DNA from: an uncultured Glaciecola sp.
GTDB lineage: Bacteria; Pseudomonadota; Gammaproteobacteria; Enterobacterales; Alteromonadaceae
NCBI GenBank assembly: GCA_937125395.1
Contig: CAKZLI010000016.1
Coordinates: 1-64,000 of the forward strand
Length of the DNA: 64,000 nt
Direction: 5' to 3'
The notes below the pieces were generated by a model. It had not been told where the DNA came from. It saw nothing but the letters and a program-made list of their open reading frames with translations, and ran no database searches. Within the stretch, counting starts at the first letter, position 1. The number at the start of each line of letters is the position of its first letter. Of the stretch, positions 26,826-37,315 are shown in pieces. A program made the translations under genes and the position numbers.

Positions 26826-27440
26826 ATGACACAGACAACCAACACCTCTACCAGCAACATTGTGTGGCATACACACCAAATTGATAAAGCCGTACGTGGT
26901 AGCAATAAAGGCCAAGTTCCTCGTGTTTTGTGGCTTACCGGGTTGAGTGGATCAGGTAAATCAACCATTGCAAACTTACTCGAACAAAAACTCGTTGCCC
27001 AAGACAAGCATACCTATCTCTTAGATGGCGATAATGTTCGCCATGGGCTATGCGGTGATTTGGGATTCAGTAATAAAGACCGAGTCGAAAACATTCGTCG
27101 CATATCCGAAGTGGCCAAATTATTTGTTGATAGTGGAACTATTGTGATCACTGCTTTTATTTCTCCATTTACTGCCGATCGTGATTACTGTCGTGAAATA
27201 TTAGAAGACGGCGAGTTCATTGAAATATTTGTTGATACCCCGATTGAAGTATGTGAAGCGCGAGATCCCAAAGGCCTATACAAAAAAGCACGTAGCGGCG
27301 ACATTCCTGATTTCACCGGTATTGATTCAGAATATCAAGCACCACAGTCACCCGAAATCACCTTACAGTACCAAGATGAATCAGCAATCGATACTGCAGA
27401 ACGTTTGTATCAATTACTTGTTGCTCAAGGAGTCGTTTGA
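26826..27440 (+). CDS. cysC: Adenylylsulfate kinase
   Basis: A 204-residue kinase from ATG 26826, one base after the cysD stop; an extension to 26775 lies inside cysD. Walker [10 protein letters not shown] near residue 40, the [15 protein letters not shown] substrate loop, [13 protein letters not shown] and the [13 protein letters not shown] lid are all present. It phosphorylates adenylyl sulfate to PAPS, the donor for sulfite formation and sulfation. Its stop overlaps cysQ (TGATG). Confidence 0.95.
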   Translation: MTQTTNTSTSNIVWHTHQIDKAVRGSNKGQVPRVLWLTGLSGSGKSTIANLLEQKLVAQDKHTYLLDGDNVRHGLCGDLGFSNKDRVENIRRISEVAKLFVDSGTIVITAFISPFTADRDYCREILEDGEFIEIFVDTPIEVCEARDPKGLYKKARSGDIPDFTGIDSEYQAPQSPEITLQYQDESAIDTAERLYQLLVAQGVV

Positions 27441-28252
27441 TGCTTAATACATCCCAAATCAAAGCGCTACAAGCAGATGTTAAAGCTGTTGCTATTGCGG
27501 CTGGTAATGCCATTATGGATATTTATCAGCGGGATTTTGCTATTTACACCAAAACCGATGAAAGCCCTCTAACCGAAGCTGATCTAGCCGCACATCATGT
27601 GATTGTTGATGGCTTAACAGCCCTAAGTGATTTACCAATCTTATCTGAAGAATCAGCGAATATTGCATGGTCGGAACGACAAACATGGCAAAGTTACTGG
27701 TTGGTTGACCCACTTGATGGTACCAAAGAGTTTATTAAGAAAAACGGTGAGTTCACGGTTAATATCGCACTCATCCAACAGGGTACACCTGTCTTTGGCG
27801 TCGTCTATGCACCCGTTTTAGATACCCTTTATTCAGGCATTGTTGGTGTTGGTGCGGTAAAAACTAAGGCTGGTCAAGCCACCCCCATGCAACCGGCCTC
27901 TAGAGAGAACGCGACAACTTACCATGTTGTTGGTAGCCGATCGCACCAAAGCCCTGAAATAACACAATTTATTGAAGCGTTAGATAAACCAGCCGAATTG
28001 GTATCTATGGGTAGTTCCCTAAAATTATGTTTAGTCGCCGAAGGCAGTGCACATTTTTATCCACGCTTAGGGCCGACCAGTGAATGGGATACAGGGGCAG
28101 CACATGCGGTCGCATTAGCCGCTGGGGCGAGCGTAACAGAGTTATCGTTAACGAAAATTACTGCATCTGCACAAGCGCCTGAGCAGCAAACACCGCTGCG
28201 TTATAATCAACATGAATCTGTTTTAAACCCTTTTTTCTTAGTGAGTTGTTAA
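27440..28252 (+). CDS. cysQ: 3'(2'),5'-bisphosphate nucleotidase CysQ
   Basis: A 270-residue member of the inositol monophosphatase fold. Metal-binding motifs: SEESA near residue 70, DPLDGTKEFI near 92-101 and EWDTGAAHA near 215. It removes phosphate from PAP, the by-product of PAPS reduction, and its position between cysC and cysN puts it in the same PAPS cycle. ATG 27440 overlaps the cysC stop; a TTG one codon earlier is also open but less likely. Confidence 0.93.
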   Translation: MLNTSQIKALQADVKAVAIAAGNAIMDIYQRDFAIYTKTDESPLTEADLAAHHVIVDGLTALSDLPILSEESANIAWSERQTWQSYWLVDPLDGTKEFIKKNGEFTVNIALIQQGTPVFGVVYAPVLDTLYSGIVGVGAVKTKAGQATPMQPASRENATTYHVVGSRSHQSPEITQFIEALDKPAELVSMGSSLKLCLVAEGSAHFYPRLGPTSEWDTGAAHAVALAAGASVTELSLTKITASAQAPEQQTPLRYNQHESVLNPFFLVSC

Positions 28253-28255
28253 GCC

Positions 28256-29671
28256 ATGGAACATAAAAATACATTACTTGAAAACGATATATTAGGGTAT
28301 CTCGCCCAACATGAAAATAAAGACATGCTGCGCTTGCTAACCTGTGGCAGTGTCGATGACGGTAAAAGCACCTTAATTGGTCGATTATTGCATGACTCAA
28401 AAATGATTTACGAAGATCAACTTGCTGCGATTACACAAGACAGCAAAAAAAGCGGTACAACTGGCGAAAAAGTAGATTTAGCATTATTGGTTGATGGACT
28501 GCAATCAGAACGTGAACAAGGGATCACGATTGATGTCGCATATCGATATTTTTCGACTGATAAACGTAAATTTATTATTGCTGATACACCAGGGCATGAG
28601 CAGTATACTCGCAACATGGTAACAGGCGCATCGACTTGTGATTTGGCCATCATTCTTGTTGATGCCAGAGAAGGGGTTAAGACACAAACCAAACGTCATT
28701 CGTTTTTAGCGTCATTGTTAGGTATTAAACATGTCATCGTTGCCATTAATAAAATGGACCTGATGGAGTACAGTGAAAATGTCTATGCAAACATTAAGCA
28801 GCAGTATATTGAGTTTGCAGAACAACTTAATATTGACGATATCCAATTTATTCCACTGTCTGCTTTAGAAGGTGATAATGTCGTCAATTTATCCAGTAAT
28901 ACTCCTTGGTATACTGGCCCTGCGCTGATGTCGTTACTCGAAAATATCGAAGTGCAACGGACGATTAACCGAGATGACTTTCGTTTCCCTGTGCAATATG
29001 TCAATCGCCCGAACTTAGATTTTAGGGGCTTTGCTGGCACAGTGGTATCAGGTAATATTGCAATCGGTGATGCCGTAACCACATTGCCTTCAGGCAAAAG
29101 TTCAACGGTAAAATCAATTGTTACCTTTACCGGTGAGCAACCGAGTGCCGCAGCTCAAGCCGCGATCACCTTAACCTTGAATGATGAAATTGATATTTCG
29201 CGTGGTGACATGATTGTTAAATCTGACAATCTGCCCTTACACGGTGCGCAATTTAGTACCCACCTTGTATGGATGGATGAGTCGGCGTTGATCCCGAATA
29301 AACAATACAGCTTTAAATTTGCTACTCAAACCGTCACTGGCGCAGTCAGTAATATCGATTATTTGATTGACGTCAATACACTTGAGCATGGTGATGCGGT
29401 ACACATGCAACTCAATGAAATTGCGAAAGTCGGCATTAAGCTAACGCAGCCTGTTGCGTGTGATGCATACACTCGTAATCGCCAAACCGGTGCGTTCATC
29501 ATGATTGACCGCCTGACCAATGCCACAGTTGGGGCGGGCATGATCATCGAACAAGTGCAAGCGCAAAGCGAAGTACAACACACTCATTCAGCCTTTGAAA
29601 TCGAGTTTAATGCATTAGTGCGCAAGCATTTTCCTCATTGGGGCGCTGCGGATATTACCCAGCTAAAATAG
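28256..29671 (+). CDS. cysN: Sulfate adenylyltransferase subunit 1 (GTPase)
   Basis: A 471-residue GTPase of the elongation-factor family. G1 [17 protein letters not shown] near residue 30, switch region [16 protein letters not shown]3 DTPGHEQY, G4 NKMDL, followed by two beta-barrel domains. Hydrolysis of GTP drives sulfate adenylation by CysD. No kinase domain is fused to the C-terminus, in keeping with a separate cysC. Three bases separate it from cysQ; unusually, it is not directly after cysD. Confidence 0.95.
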   Translation: MEHKNTLLENDILGYLAQHENKDMLRLLTCGSVDDGKSTLIGRLLHDSKMIYEDQLAAITQDSKKSGTTGEKVDLALLVDGLQSEREQGITIDVAYRYFSTDKRKFIIADTPGHEQYTRNMVTGASTCDLAIILVDAREGVKTQTKRHSFLASLLGIKHVIVAINKMDLMEYSENVYANIKQQYIEFAEQLNIDDIQFIPLSALEGDNVVNLSSNTPWYTGPALMSLLENIEVQRTINRDDFRFPVQYVNRPNLDFRGFAGTVVSGNIAIGDAVTTLPSGKSSTVKSIVTFTGEQPSAAAQAAITLTLNDEIDISRGDMIVKSDNLPLHGAQFSTHLVWMDESALIPNKQYSFKFATQTVTGAVSNIDYLIDVNTLEHGDAVHMQLNEIAKVGIKLTQPVACDAYTRNRQTGAFIMIDRLTNATVGAGMIIEQVQAQSEVQHTHSAFEIEFNALVRKHFPHWGAADITQLK

Positions 29672-29699
29672 TGTGAAACGAACGTTAGGAATACGTTAA

Positions 29700-31430
29700 A
29701 TGGCGATAAGTTTATTGCAATTACTGGTTATAGCCATCTTCTTACTCACAATCATTGCGCTGATTGTGAGTAAGCAGCGTCCGTCTATGATATTTAGTAT
29801 GGCAACGTTAGCTTTATTATTATGTCGTGCAATTGATATTGATACTGTACTCAATAACGCAACTAACAAAGGCTTAATTACTCTGTTGTTGTTATTGATC
29901 ATCAGCCATGCCATCGATAAAACCGCGTTGCTTAAACGGCTTGCCCGTAAACTGATTATTAAGGATTATTCGACGTCGTTTTTACGTTTGTTCGGCATTA
30001 CTTTTGTTGCTTCTGCTTTATTAAACAATACAGCGATTGTGGCAAGCTTAATCGGTTCAGTGAAACAAAACCAACACCATCCGGCATCTAAATTACTAAT
30101 CCCCCTCTCCTACGCTGCTATTTTAGGTGGCACGGTAACATTGATTGGTACATCGACTAATTTGATCGTCGATAGTTTTTTGATTGAAGTCGGTCATCCT
30201 GGTTTTGCTTTTTTTGACTTTACCTTATTTGGCTTAACTGCAGGTCTTGTGTGCGGTATATTACTGTATGCATTAAAAAATTGGTTGCCTGATATTGCAA
30301 CTGATCGTCAATCTGACTCTGGGTATTTACTAGAAGCCGATGTTAGTAACGATTCTGAACTGATTGGTCACACCGTAGAGCAAAATCATTTGCGCAACTT
30401 ACCTGAGTTATTTTTGGCTGAAATCGTTCGCAATGACCAAGTCATCTCTCCTGTGACACCCGATGAAGTGATTTACGCTAATGATAAGCTATTATTTAGT
30501 GGCAACGTCCAAAAAATGGACGCGTTGTCGCACATCAAAGGTTTACATTTATTTGCAGAATACAATGGCTTAATGCGAGAAGCATTGACCGAAGTGGTTA
30601 TCTCTAATCGCTCTGGTATCATTGGCAAAACATTAAAAAAAGTCGGTTTCAGAGCGTTATTTGATGCGGCTGTTGTGGCAATCAAGCGCGATGGCGAGAC
30701 ATTATCGGGTAAACTCGGCGAAATCACATTACAAGCCGGTGATTTTTTGATCTTAGCAACCGGTCAAGATTTTCAACAACGTAATAATATTGCCAAGCAC
30801 TTTTTTATCGTCTCCGAACAAACCATTACTCGTAAATTATCTTCTTCGCAAGATTGGTTAACTATCGGCGGTTTTTTGTCTGTCGTTGTCTTTGCGGCCT
30901 CGAGTATGGTGCCGTTAATCATCGGATTATTGTTTTTTTTAGCGTTATTGATAGGGTTAAATGTGACCTCATACGCTGAAGTAAAACGCAATCTACCGTT
31001 GAATCTATTATTAGTTATCGTGGGTGCATTAAGCTTATCTTCAGGCCTAGTGAATAGTGGTGTGATTGAGCTGTTGACCGATAATCTGCACGGTGTTTTG
31101 CTGGACACCTCACCGTTAATCGCATTAATTGTGCTGTATGTCTGTACCTTGTTATTAACGGAGTTTGTTACTAACAATGCAGCTGCAGCCTTAATGTTTC
31201 CGTTTGCTTGGGCGTTAATCGAGATGTTGGGAGTGCCAGTAATGCCATTTGCATTAGCGGTTGCATTTGCAGCAAGTGCGAGTTTTATCACTCCCTATGG
31301 ATATCAAACTAATTTATTAGTGCACAATGCTGGCGCGTATCAATATAAAGACTTTGTGAAAATTGGCTTACCCATTTCCATCCTCTATTCCAGCATCGTG
31401 ATCACTTTATTAAATTGGGTTTACTTGTAA
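29700..31430 (+). CDS. SLC13-family permease with TrkA-C domains, probable sulfate importer
   Basis: A 576-residue membrane protein. Two membrane halves (about residues 1-195 and 385-576) flank a cytoplasmic section with two TrkA-C/RCK-C domains (about 215-365, for example SGIIGKTLKKVGFRALFDAAVVAIKRDGE). Conserved SLC13 blocks are NNTAIVASL, GGTVTLIGTSTNLIVDSF and the mirrored TNNAAAALMFP and ASASFITPYGYQTNLLV. Last gene of the cys operon, so sulfate is the likely substrate. Its stop directly adjoins the stop of the ABC permease gene on the other strand. Confidence 0.88.
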   Translation: MAISLLQLLVIAIFLLTIIALIVSKQRPSMIFSMATLALLLCRAIDIDTVLNNATNKGLITLLLLLIISHAIDKTALLKRLARKLIIKDYSTSFLRLFGITFVASALLNNTAIVASLIGSVKQNQHHPASKLLIPLSYAAILGGTVTLIGTSTNLIVDSFLIEVGHPGFAFFDFTLFGLTAGLVCGILLYALKNWLPDIATDRQSDSGYLLEADVSNDSELIGHTVEQNHLRNLPELFLAEIVRNDQVISPVTPDEVIYANDKLLFSGNVQKMDALSHIKGLHLFAEYNGLMREALTEVVISNRSGIIGKTLKKVGFRALFDAAVVAIKRDGETLSGKLGEITLQAGDFLILATGQDFQQRNNIAKHFFIVSEQTITRKLSSSQDWLTIGGFLSVVVFAASSMVPLIIGLLFFLALLIGLNVTSYAEVKRNLPLNLLLVIVGALSLSSGLVNSGVIELLTDNLHGVLLDTSPLIALIVLYVCTLLLTEFVTNNAAAALMFPFAWALIEMLGVPVMPFALAVAFAASASFITPYGYQTNLLVHNAGAYQYKDFVKIGLPISILYSSIVITLLNWVYL

Positions 31431-32636
31431 TTACCTAAATAAGACTTTTTCCCGATTAAACCATTGGATACAAAAGGCTAGTAACAGTCCTGCAATTGCT
31501 GTGGTAGATAAGAAAATGGGGATCAACGCCATATAATCCATCGTTCCCTTGATCAATTCTTTGATTGCAAGCGCCACATTCATCAGCGGTATCCAGGCAT
31601 AAATGCCTTCTAATTTTATCCCAGGTAACATCGCCAATATAATCGGTATAAGCACAATAAACACCAACGGCGTCATATACCCCTGCGCTTCTTTAAAGCT
31701 TTTAGCATAGATAGAAAGACTCAGTAATACTGCGGAGAAAATGGCTACGACAGGGATTAACATGGCAAACATCAACACAAAATCAAGCGCACTGATTGCC
31801 CCCATAAATTCGGTGATCAGCTCAACCGCCATTCCTTGCGATAGCATCACCCCCCAGACAAACAAACTGGCAACTGTGACCATGGCCGAGGTTACCCCCG
31901 CAAACGCAATCGTCAAAAATTTCCCCATGACCAGCTGATTACGCGGAATAGGCGATATCAATAACGTTTCTAGCGTGCCTCGTTCTTTTTCTCCTGCCCC
32001 AATATCCGTGGCAGGTAACATGGCACCTTGTAAGCACAAAATAAACACCATGTAGGGGATCAACCCTCCAATTTTTTCACCGATACTTTCACGTTTATCG
32101 GCCGTTGACACTTTATCAATGACAATCGGCTCGATTAAGCCTTTTTGAATATCTTCAGCAATGCCTAATTCAATGAATGCTTGATCACGATTCGATTCGG
32201 ACAGGTTATCGACAATATTATTCAATCGACGCTGCACCATATTCAGGCCTGCATCATTGAGGTACAAGGTCAGTACATTTTGGCCAACTTTGAGTACACT
32301 ATCACTATATGTGTTCGGTATAACCAATACAAAATCGACGCTTTCAGACTTCACTAATGCTTTGATCCCAGCCACATCATCCGCTTCTAACGCACTGGTG
32401 TTGAGTGAAAGATCATCTGCCTGACTTAGTTTGCCGGCTAAAGTCGGGGCAAATTCAGCACCGATGATGGTGTACGTAAGCACCTTGTTTTGTGCTTTTT
32501 CAATCGCTTTACCGGAAAAATACGCTACTCCACCAAAAATAAGAGGAAACAATAATAAGGGCAAAGCAATCATAAAAAACAAGGTTTTTCGATCGCGTAA
32601 TAATTCTTTAATTTCTTTTTGAAATACTAACCACAT
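31431..32636 (-). CDS. ABC-2 type permease (NatB-like)
   Basis: A 401-residue permease: a first membrane helix near residues 20-40, a large extracytoplasmic domain (about 45-180), then five or six helices, with the conserved segment AGEKERGTLETLLISPIPRNQLVMGKF written across residues 215-241. This is the ABC2_membrane_3 layout of NatB and related exporters. It lies 13 bases downstream of its ATPase gene. In Bacillus NatAB exports sodium; here the substrate is unknown. Confidence 0.85.
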   Translation of the reverse strand: MWLVFQKEIKELLRDRKTLFFMIALPLLLFPLIFGGVAYFSGKAIEKAQNKVLTYTIIGAEFAPTLAGKLSQADDLSLNTSALEADDVAGIKALVKSESVDFVLVIPNTYSDSVLKVGQNVLTLYLNDAGLNMVQRRLNNIVDNLSESNRDQAFIELGIAEDIQKGLIEPIVIDKVSTADKRESIGEKIGGLIPYMVFILCLQGAMLPATDIGAGEKERGTLETLLISPIPRNQLVMGKFLTIAFAGVTSAMVTVASLFVWGVMLSQGMAVELITEFMGAISALDFVLMFAMLIPVVAIFSAVLLSLSIYAKSFKEAQGYMTPLVFIVLIPIILAMLPGIKLEGIYAWIPLMNVALAIKELIKGTMDYMALIPIFLSTTAIAGLLLAFCIQWFNREKVLFR

Positions 32637-32649
32637 CTCAGATTATCCT

Positions 32650-33420
32650 TTATTCGATACTGGTTAAAAATGATTGGTGTAATGACCCATCAGCTAATGC
32701 AGCAAAAGAATGCAAATCACCATTGTATTTGGTTTTGCCTTCGTCAATAACACTGACGGTATCACACAGTTCAGATACTTCATCTAAATGATGCGTTGAA
32801 AAAATCACGGGTACTTGTTGTTGCTTTAATGTCCGAATAAATTCAATAACGGTTTGCGTCGCCATAATATCCAATCCCGTTGTCGGCTCATCTAATACCA
32901 CGACTTTAGGAGTGTGAACTACTGCACGAGCAATGGATACTCGTTGTTTCATCCCCGTCGAGTAGTTTTCACAACGGCGATCTAAAAAGCTAGATAAATC
33001 CAGAACCTCTGCCAACTCTTCTATTTTGTCAGCGATGGTACGTTTGTTCATACCATGCAATCGACCAAAATATTCGATATTCTCACGTCCAGACAAACGA
33101 CCATATAAGCCTGTTGAACCTGACAAAAAGCCAATTTTTTGTCGAGCTATTAACGGATTTGATAACACATCTTCACCATCAATTAAAATTGCACCGGTAT
33201 CCGGTTTTAGTGCGCTGGAGAGCATCCGCAGTACGGTTGTTTTGCCTGCGCCATTAGGTCCGAGTAAACCCAATACTTGGCCCGTGTCACAGACAAAGTT
33301 AACATTTTGAACTGAATGAAAAAAACGTCCTTTTAGACGCGGATCTTTTTTTTCTTGCTCCGACAACTTTTTCGGATTGTCGACTTTAAATTTCTTTGCT
33401 AATTGCTTGATTTCAATCAT
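32650..33420 (-). CDS. ABC transporter ATPase (NatA-like)
   Basis: A 256-residue ATPase from ATG 33420 (MIEIKQLAKKF), chosen because AAAGGG lies nine bases upstream; the ATG at 33429 would abut that site. Walker A GPNGAGKTT, signature STGMKQRVSIARAV, Walker B VVVLDEPTTGLD and H-loop STHHLDE are intact. It powers the adjacent ABC-2 permease. An insert after the first strand (NPKKLSEQEKKDPRLKGRFF) is seen in NatA-type ATPases of gammaproteobacteria. Confidence 0.9.
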   Translation of the reverse strand: MIEIKQLAKKFKVDNPKKLSEQEKKDPRLKGRFFHSVQNVNFVCDTGQVLGLLGPNGAGKTTVLRMLSSALKPDTGAILIDGEDVLSNPLIARQKIGFLSGSTGLYGRLSGRENIEYFGRLHGMNKRTIADKIEELAEVLDLSSFLDRRCENYSTGMKQRVSIARAVVHTPKVVVLDEPTTGLDIMATQTVIEFIRTLKQQQVPVIFSTHHLDEVSELCDTVSVIDEGKTKYNGDLHSFAALADGSLHQSFLTSIE

Positions 33421-33698
33421 GCATTGCATCCCTTTATGCTCAGATTAACCATTGAATTGTAAGACTGTTTATGTGGCATCTGACAGATTTTAAGTATTTG
33501 TGTAGGTGTTAATTACATAGTAGCTATATCTACCCAATATGCATTATGTTTAATACAAAAAATTGTTAATAAATGTGAGCAAACCTATTCTAAAGATCTA
33601 AATCGACACATTTATTCACAATTTGTTTGTGCAATATCGTGTTTTATCAAATACTATTAAATCGAACAGGAATTTGTCTCTAACAAACAGGAACTACT

Positions 33699-34415
33699 AT
33701 GAGTAATGTGACTAACCCATTTCAAGCGTGTAACGAAGTATTTTATAAACCAGGTGGGGTCTTTGAAGCACTAAAACACAACAACAACTGGTCGTGGTTA
33801 CCATTTTTTATCGTTATTATTATGGCGGTACTTCCCAACTATCTGTATTTTACGTCTATCGATCCGGATTGGTATATTGATTATTTACTCAATACCTCGC
33901 CGGATTTTGCGGATCTCAGTCCAGCAGAACTTGACGGTATGCGCGATGTCATACCGGTTTCCTCTATGGCCACCTGGGGTGCGTTGGGCGGTATAATTGG
34001 ATTTGTCGTCATTAATGCCATTATTGCTGTGTATTTTAACCTAGTAACCAAATCAGATGAAGAGAATATCAATGGCTTTACCGATTGGTATGGTGCGACT
34101 TGGTGGATGGGGATGCCGGTTGTCATCGGTTCTTTAGTATCAATCTTAATGATCTTGTTTGCCAATGATGGCTCCGGTCAAATGCCCGTTAGTATTGTGT
34201 CATCGACGTCATTTGCTCATATTTTTGGTATGGATATTTCTTCGCCATGGTTTGGTTTAGCCAATGCATTTAGAATAGAGTCATTGTTATCGATTTATAT
34301 CGGTGCTGCCGCGATTGCTTCATGGACTAATTTTGCATGGAATAAAAGCCTATTACTCTCAGCATTGCCAACTATTATTGTGTATGGCATTTGGGCCGTT
34401 ATTACATTAGTTTAA
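33699..34415 (+). CDS. Yip1-family membrane protein
   Basis: A 238-residue protein with five hydrophobic segments (about residues 32-50, 92-112, 138-158, 195-212, 218-236) and the Yip1 opening NPFQACNEVFYKPGGVFEAL. The ATG has CAGGAAC upstream. Yip1 proteins are poorly understood in bacteria. It stands alone, facing the DUF3025 gene tail to tail. A 278-base non-coding gap precedes it, AT-rich, with no clear feature. Confidence 0.8.
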   Translation: MSNVTNPFQACNEVFYKPGGVFEALKHNNNWSWLPFFIVIIMAVLPNYLYFTSIDPDWYIDYLLNTSPDFADLSPAELDGMRDVIPVSSMATWGALGGIIGFVVINAIIAVYFNLVTKSDEENINGFTDWYGATWWMGMPVVIGSLVSILMILFANDGSGQMPVSIVSSTSFAHIFGMDISSPWFGLANAFRIESLLSIYIGAAAIASWTNFAWNKSLLLSALPTIIVYGIWAVITLV

Positions 34416-34452
34416 ATCAGTAACAGACTGAGTCTAGGCAGGTTACTTTGCA

Positions 34453-35286
34453 CTACTTCCTAGATTCAGTGGCTCGTTTAGGTCGAAAATACGCTGTATC
34501 AGCGTAAAAATCACTATTTTGATTGGGCCACCACCCAGGAATCCCCAGTATTGGCAAGGGTTTGAGCTTTTGAGCGAAAAACTCAGGGTCTAATTGTTTC
34601 GCCAGTATCGCGTCTAACAAATTCGTTTGTAGACGTGGATGCTGTGCAAAGAATCCATCGGGTACCGCTACTCCGATCCATTTTGCCGTTAATCCAATAT
34701 GCGGATCCAACAACATCTCCAAATTAGCATGCCCAAAAACATATGGATGTATTTTTGCTCCCCACTGCGCTCGTTGTTCGACAAAGGCTGCATGCCAAGC
34801 ATGTTGTGTTAATAAGTCTGGAATAAAGGGGGAACTCTGCGGGGATGACCCAGTTGATTGCGGAGGTAAGGTATAGGCAAGGATGACACCACATTCATCA
34901 AAATGTGTAATGCGATCTCGTAATAACCCACGCGGCTTTGCGCCAAACGCATTAATGTATTGAATATGTAACTGGTTTAGCCGTTGTTTACAACGCGGAA
35001 ATTGATGCCAAATACAGGCATTAAATACATCATGCCAATTACGTCTAGTAGGAATTGAGGACGTAGCATCGATAAACCCCTCATATCCAAGCTGTGTTAG
35101 TTGAACCTGTTCTGGACTGCCCATGATGGGATCGTCAATAAACCGCATTGGAGCAGACGCAATATCATTCAAGACTCGACTATCCGGCCATGCTGTTAGC
35201 TCTGCCAAATCAATCTGATGCTGTAATGCGACAAAAGCGGGATGGGTTAAACGAGAATGAAGTTGTGTTAAAGAATCTAAAAGCAT
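34453..35286 (-). CDS. DUF3025 protein
   Basis: A 277-residue soluble protein from ATG 35286. A longer frame to 35358 is open, but its extra 24 codons overlap the promoter of the divergent M28 gene, so the shorter start is preferred. It has the DUF3025 core NWHDVFNACIWHQFPRCKQRLNQLH, GLLRDRITHFDECGVILAY and the ending IPGWWPNQNSDFYADTAYFRP. No function is known for the family. Confidence 0.8.
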   Translation of the reverse strand: MLLDSLTQLHSRLTHPAFVALQHQIDLAELTAWPDSRVLNDIASAPMRFIDDPIMGSPEQVQLTQLGYEGFIDATSSIPTRRNWHDVFNACIWHQFPRCKQRLNQLHIQYINAFGAKPRGLLRDRITHFDECGVILAYTLPPQSTGSSPQSSPFIPDLLTQHAWHAAFVEQRAQWGAKIHPYVFGHANLEMLLDPHIGLTAKWIGVAVPDGFFAQHPRLQTNLLDAILAKQLDPEFFAQKLKPLPILGIPGWWPNQNSDFYADTAYFRPKRATESRK

Positions 35287-35300
35287 ATTTACGCCGGTCG

Positions 35301-35328
35301 TTGCATCTATCGATGGTTTGCTTATACT
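35301..35328 (+). promoter_or_regulatory. Sigma-70 promoter of the M28 peptidase gene
   Basis: -35 TTGCAT (35301-35306), 16-base spacer and -10 TATACT (35323-35328), 34 bases before the ATG at 35362. It also argues for a short DUF3025 start on the other strand. Confidence 0.6.
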
Positions 35329-35361
35329 AGGACGGTATTTTACAACAATAAGAGTCATAAC

Positions 35362-37038
35362 ATGAATAAAAAATATTTGGCTGGAAGCCTAGTAGCTTGT
35401 GCTGCTATGACATTATTAGGATGTTCTCCTGCCCCACAATCATCATCTCAAGAGACAACAAGTGTTGCTGCTCAAGCAGAACCGAACGTAGACAATTTTG
35501 CTGAAATATATGCCAGCCTGAATGGTGATGTGCTCAAACAACATGCAAAAGTGCTCGCATCAGATGAATTTGAAGGACGTTTACCAACAACGATCGGCGA
35601 AGAAAAAACCTTAGATTATTTGATTTCAAATTTTAAACAATTTGGGGTTGAACCCGGTAATGGCGATAGCTATTTACAAGAAGTCGCATTGATGCAAATC
35701 ACTGCATCACCTGATGCAATCTTACGCATAGGCGAACATGAGTTTGCCTATAAAGAAGATATGGTTGTGAGCTCTAAGCGCGAACAAACCCAAATTAACC
35801 TGACCGACTCTGAGTTAGTGTTTGTTGGCTATGGCGTAAATGCACCAGAATACGATTGGAACGATTATGCCGGCTTAGATGTTAGCGGTAAAACGGTTGT
35901 GATTTTGGTCAATGATCCGGGTTTTGAGAATCCAGACAGTGGTAAATTCCAAGGCGAAACCATGACTTATTATGGGCGCTGGAGTTATAAATACGAAGAA
36001 GCAAGCAGACAAGGTGCAGCTGGTGCGCTTATTGTTCATGAAACGGCTCCTGCATCTTATGGCTGGTCTGTAGTTGCGAACAGCTGGTCTGGTCCTCAGT
36101 ATGGGTTAGTCTCGGCTGATCAAGGCGCCTCTCGTGTATCCGTTGAAGGCTGGTTAACGTTGGATGCTGCGCAAAAAGTGTTTGCATCAGCAGGCAAAGA
36201 TTTTGCAGCTGAAAAAGCGAAAGCATTACAAGGTCCTTATCATTCAGCCTTAAATGTGAAGGCATCAACAACCGTTAATAACGAATTTGAAAAATCAAAA
36301 AGCTATAACGTTTTTGCGACGGTTCGTGGTGCCGAGTTACCTGATGAGCATGTTATTTATACCGCACACTGGGATCATCTAGGTAAAGATGAATCGCTAG
36401 AAGGTGACCAGATTTATAATGGATTTCATGATAATGCCACAGGTACCGCTGCGGCTATTGAAATGGCACGTGCATTTGCACAATCAAGTGTCACGCCGAA
36501 GCGCTCTGTCAGCTTTTTGATTGTGACCGCAGAAGAACAAGGTTTATTAGGGTCTAAGTATTACGCTGATAATCCTATCATTGCCTTAGATAAGACGGTT
36601 GCCAACATCAACATGGATGCATTGAATGTGTTAGGCAAAACCAAAGATGTTTCTGTAGTAGGTATGGGTAAATCAGACTTAGAAAAGAACTTACAGATTG
36701 CCGCAGACAAGCAAGGCCGAGTGTTAACGCAAGAAGACCGTCCAGAAGCCGGTTATTACTATCGCTCTGATCACTTTAGCTTTGCTAAACAAGGTGTTCC
36801 AGCATTGTATGCCGGCGGTGGTAATCTACCATATGATGATGCAACTGCAGCGTATCGCAAAAAAATTAATGTCGTTGTACGTGGCTGTTATCATCAAGTA
36901 TGTGACCAGTATCGTGATAGTTTTGATTTTTCAGGGATCGAACAGGACGCTCGATTATTATTTGATGTAGGCTATCAAGTTGCTAACGCTGAAGCGCGTC
37001 CACAGTGGTCTAGCAGCAGTGAATTTCAACGTAAATAA
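35362..37038 (+). CDS. M28 family aminopeptidase lipoprotein with PA domain
   Basis: A 558-residue lipoprotein: signal peptide with lipobox LLGC (Cys21). A protease-associated insert lies at about residues 130-265. The M28 zinc core comprises AHWDHLGK (first His/Asp), DNATGTAAAIEMARAF (bridging Asp), TAEEQGLLGS (catalytic Glu), INMDA and YYRSDHFSFAKQGVPAL (last His). It is expected to cut N-terminal residues from peptides in the periplasm. Own promoter at 35301-35328 and terminator at 37086-37122, so it is a single-gene unit. Confidence 0.92.
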   Translation: MNKKYLAGSLVACAAMTLLGCSPAPQSSSQETTSVAAQAEPNVDNFAEIYASLNGDVLKQHAKVLASDEFEGRLPTTIGEEKTLDYLISNFKQFGVEPGNGDSYLQEVALMQITASPDAILRIGEHEFAYKEDMVVSSKREQTQINLTDSELVFVGYGVNAPEYDWNDYAGLDVSGKTVVILVNDPGFENPDSGKFQGETMTYYGRWSYKYEEASRQGAAGALIVHETAPASYGWSVVANSWSGPQYGLVSADQGASRVSVEGWLTLDAAQKVFASAGKDFAAEKAKALQGPYHSALNVKASTTVNNEFEKSKSYNVFATVRGAELPDEHVIYTAHWDHLGKDESLEGDQIYNGFHDNATGTAAAIEMARAFAQSSVTPKRSVSFLIVTAEEQGLLGSKYYADNPIIALDKTVANINMDALNVLGKTKDVSVVGMGKSDLEKNLQIAADKQGRVLTQEDRPEAGYYYRSDHFSFAKQGVPALYAGGGNLPYDDATAAYRKKINVVVRGCYHQVCDQYRDSFDFSGIEQDARLLFDVGYQVANAEARPQWSSSSEFQRK

Positions 37039-37085
37039 TCATTCTCAGGCGTTAACATAATCTTACGCGAGAAAAATAAAATATA

Positions 37086-37122
37086 AAAGCACACAAGCTA
37101 ATCCTATTTTGTGTGCTTTTTT
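37086..37122 (+). terminator. Terminator after the M28 peptidase gene
   Basis: Stem AAAGCACACAA / TTGTGTGCTTT around a ten-base loop, followed by a run of seven T that overlaps the arm. Lies about 50 bases after the stop. Confidence 0.88.
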
Positions 37123-37315
37123 TATATGTCATGCTTAAATATACTTGCAATTTCTACGTAAAATGGCACAGTGACCACCTGTAGCGGTAAAATAAAAAAC
37201 AACAAACATCGCACAATTATAATGCACCTCCCTCTCTTTTTTATTTGTATAAGAATTCAGAGAAACGACAGACCGTGTAGTTATTTAAAACTAGTCAACA
37301 GAGAGAACCAATTAT

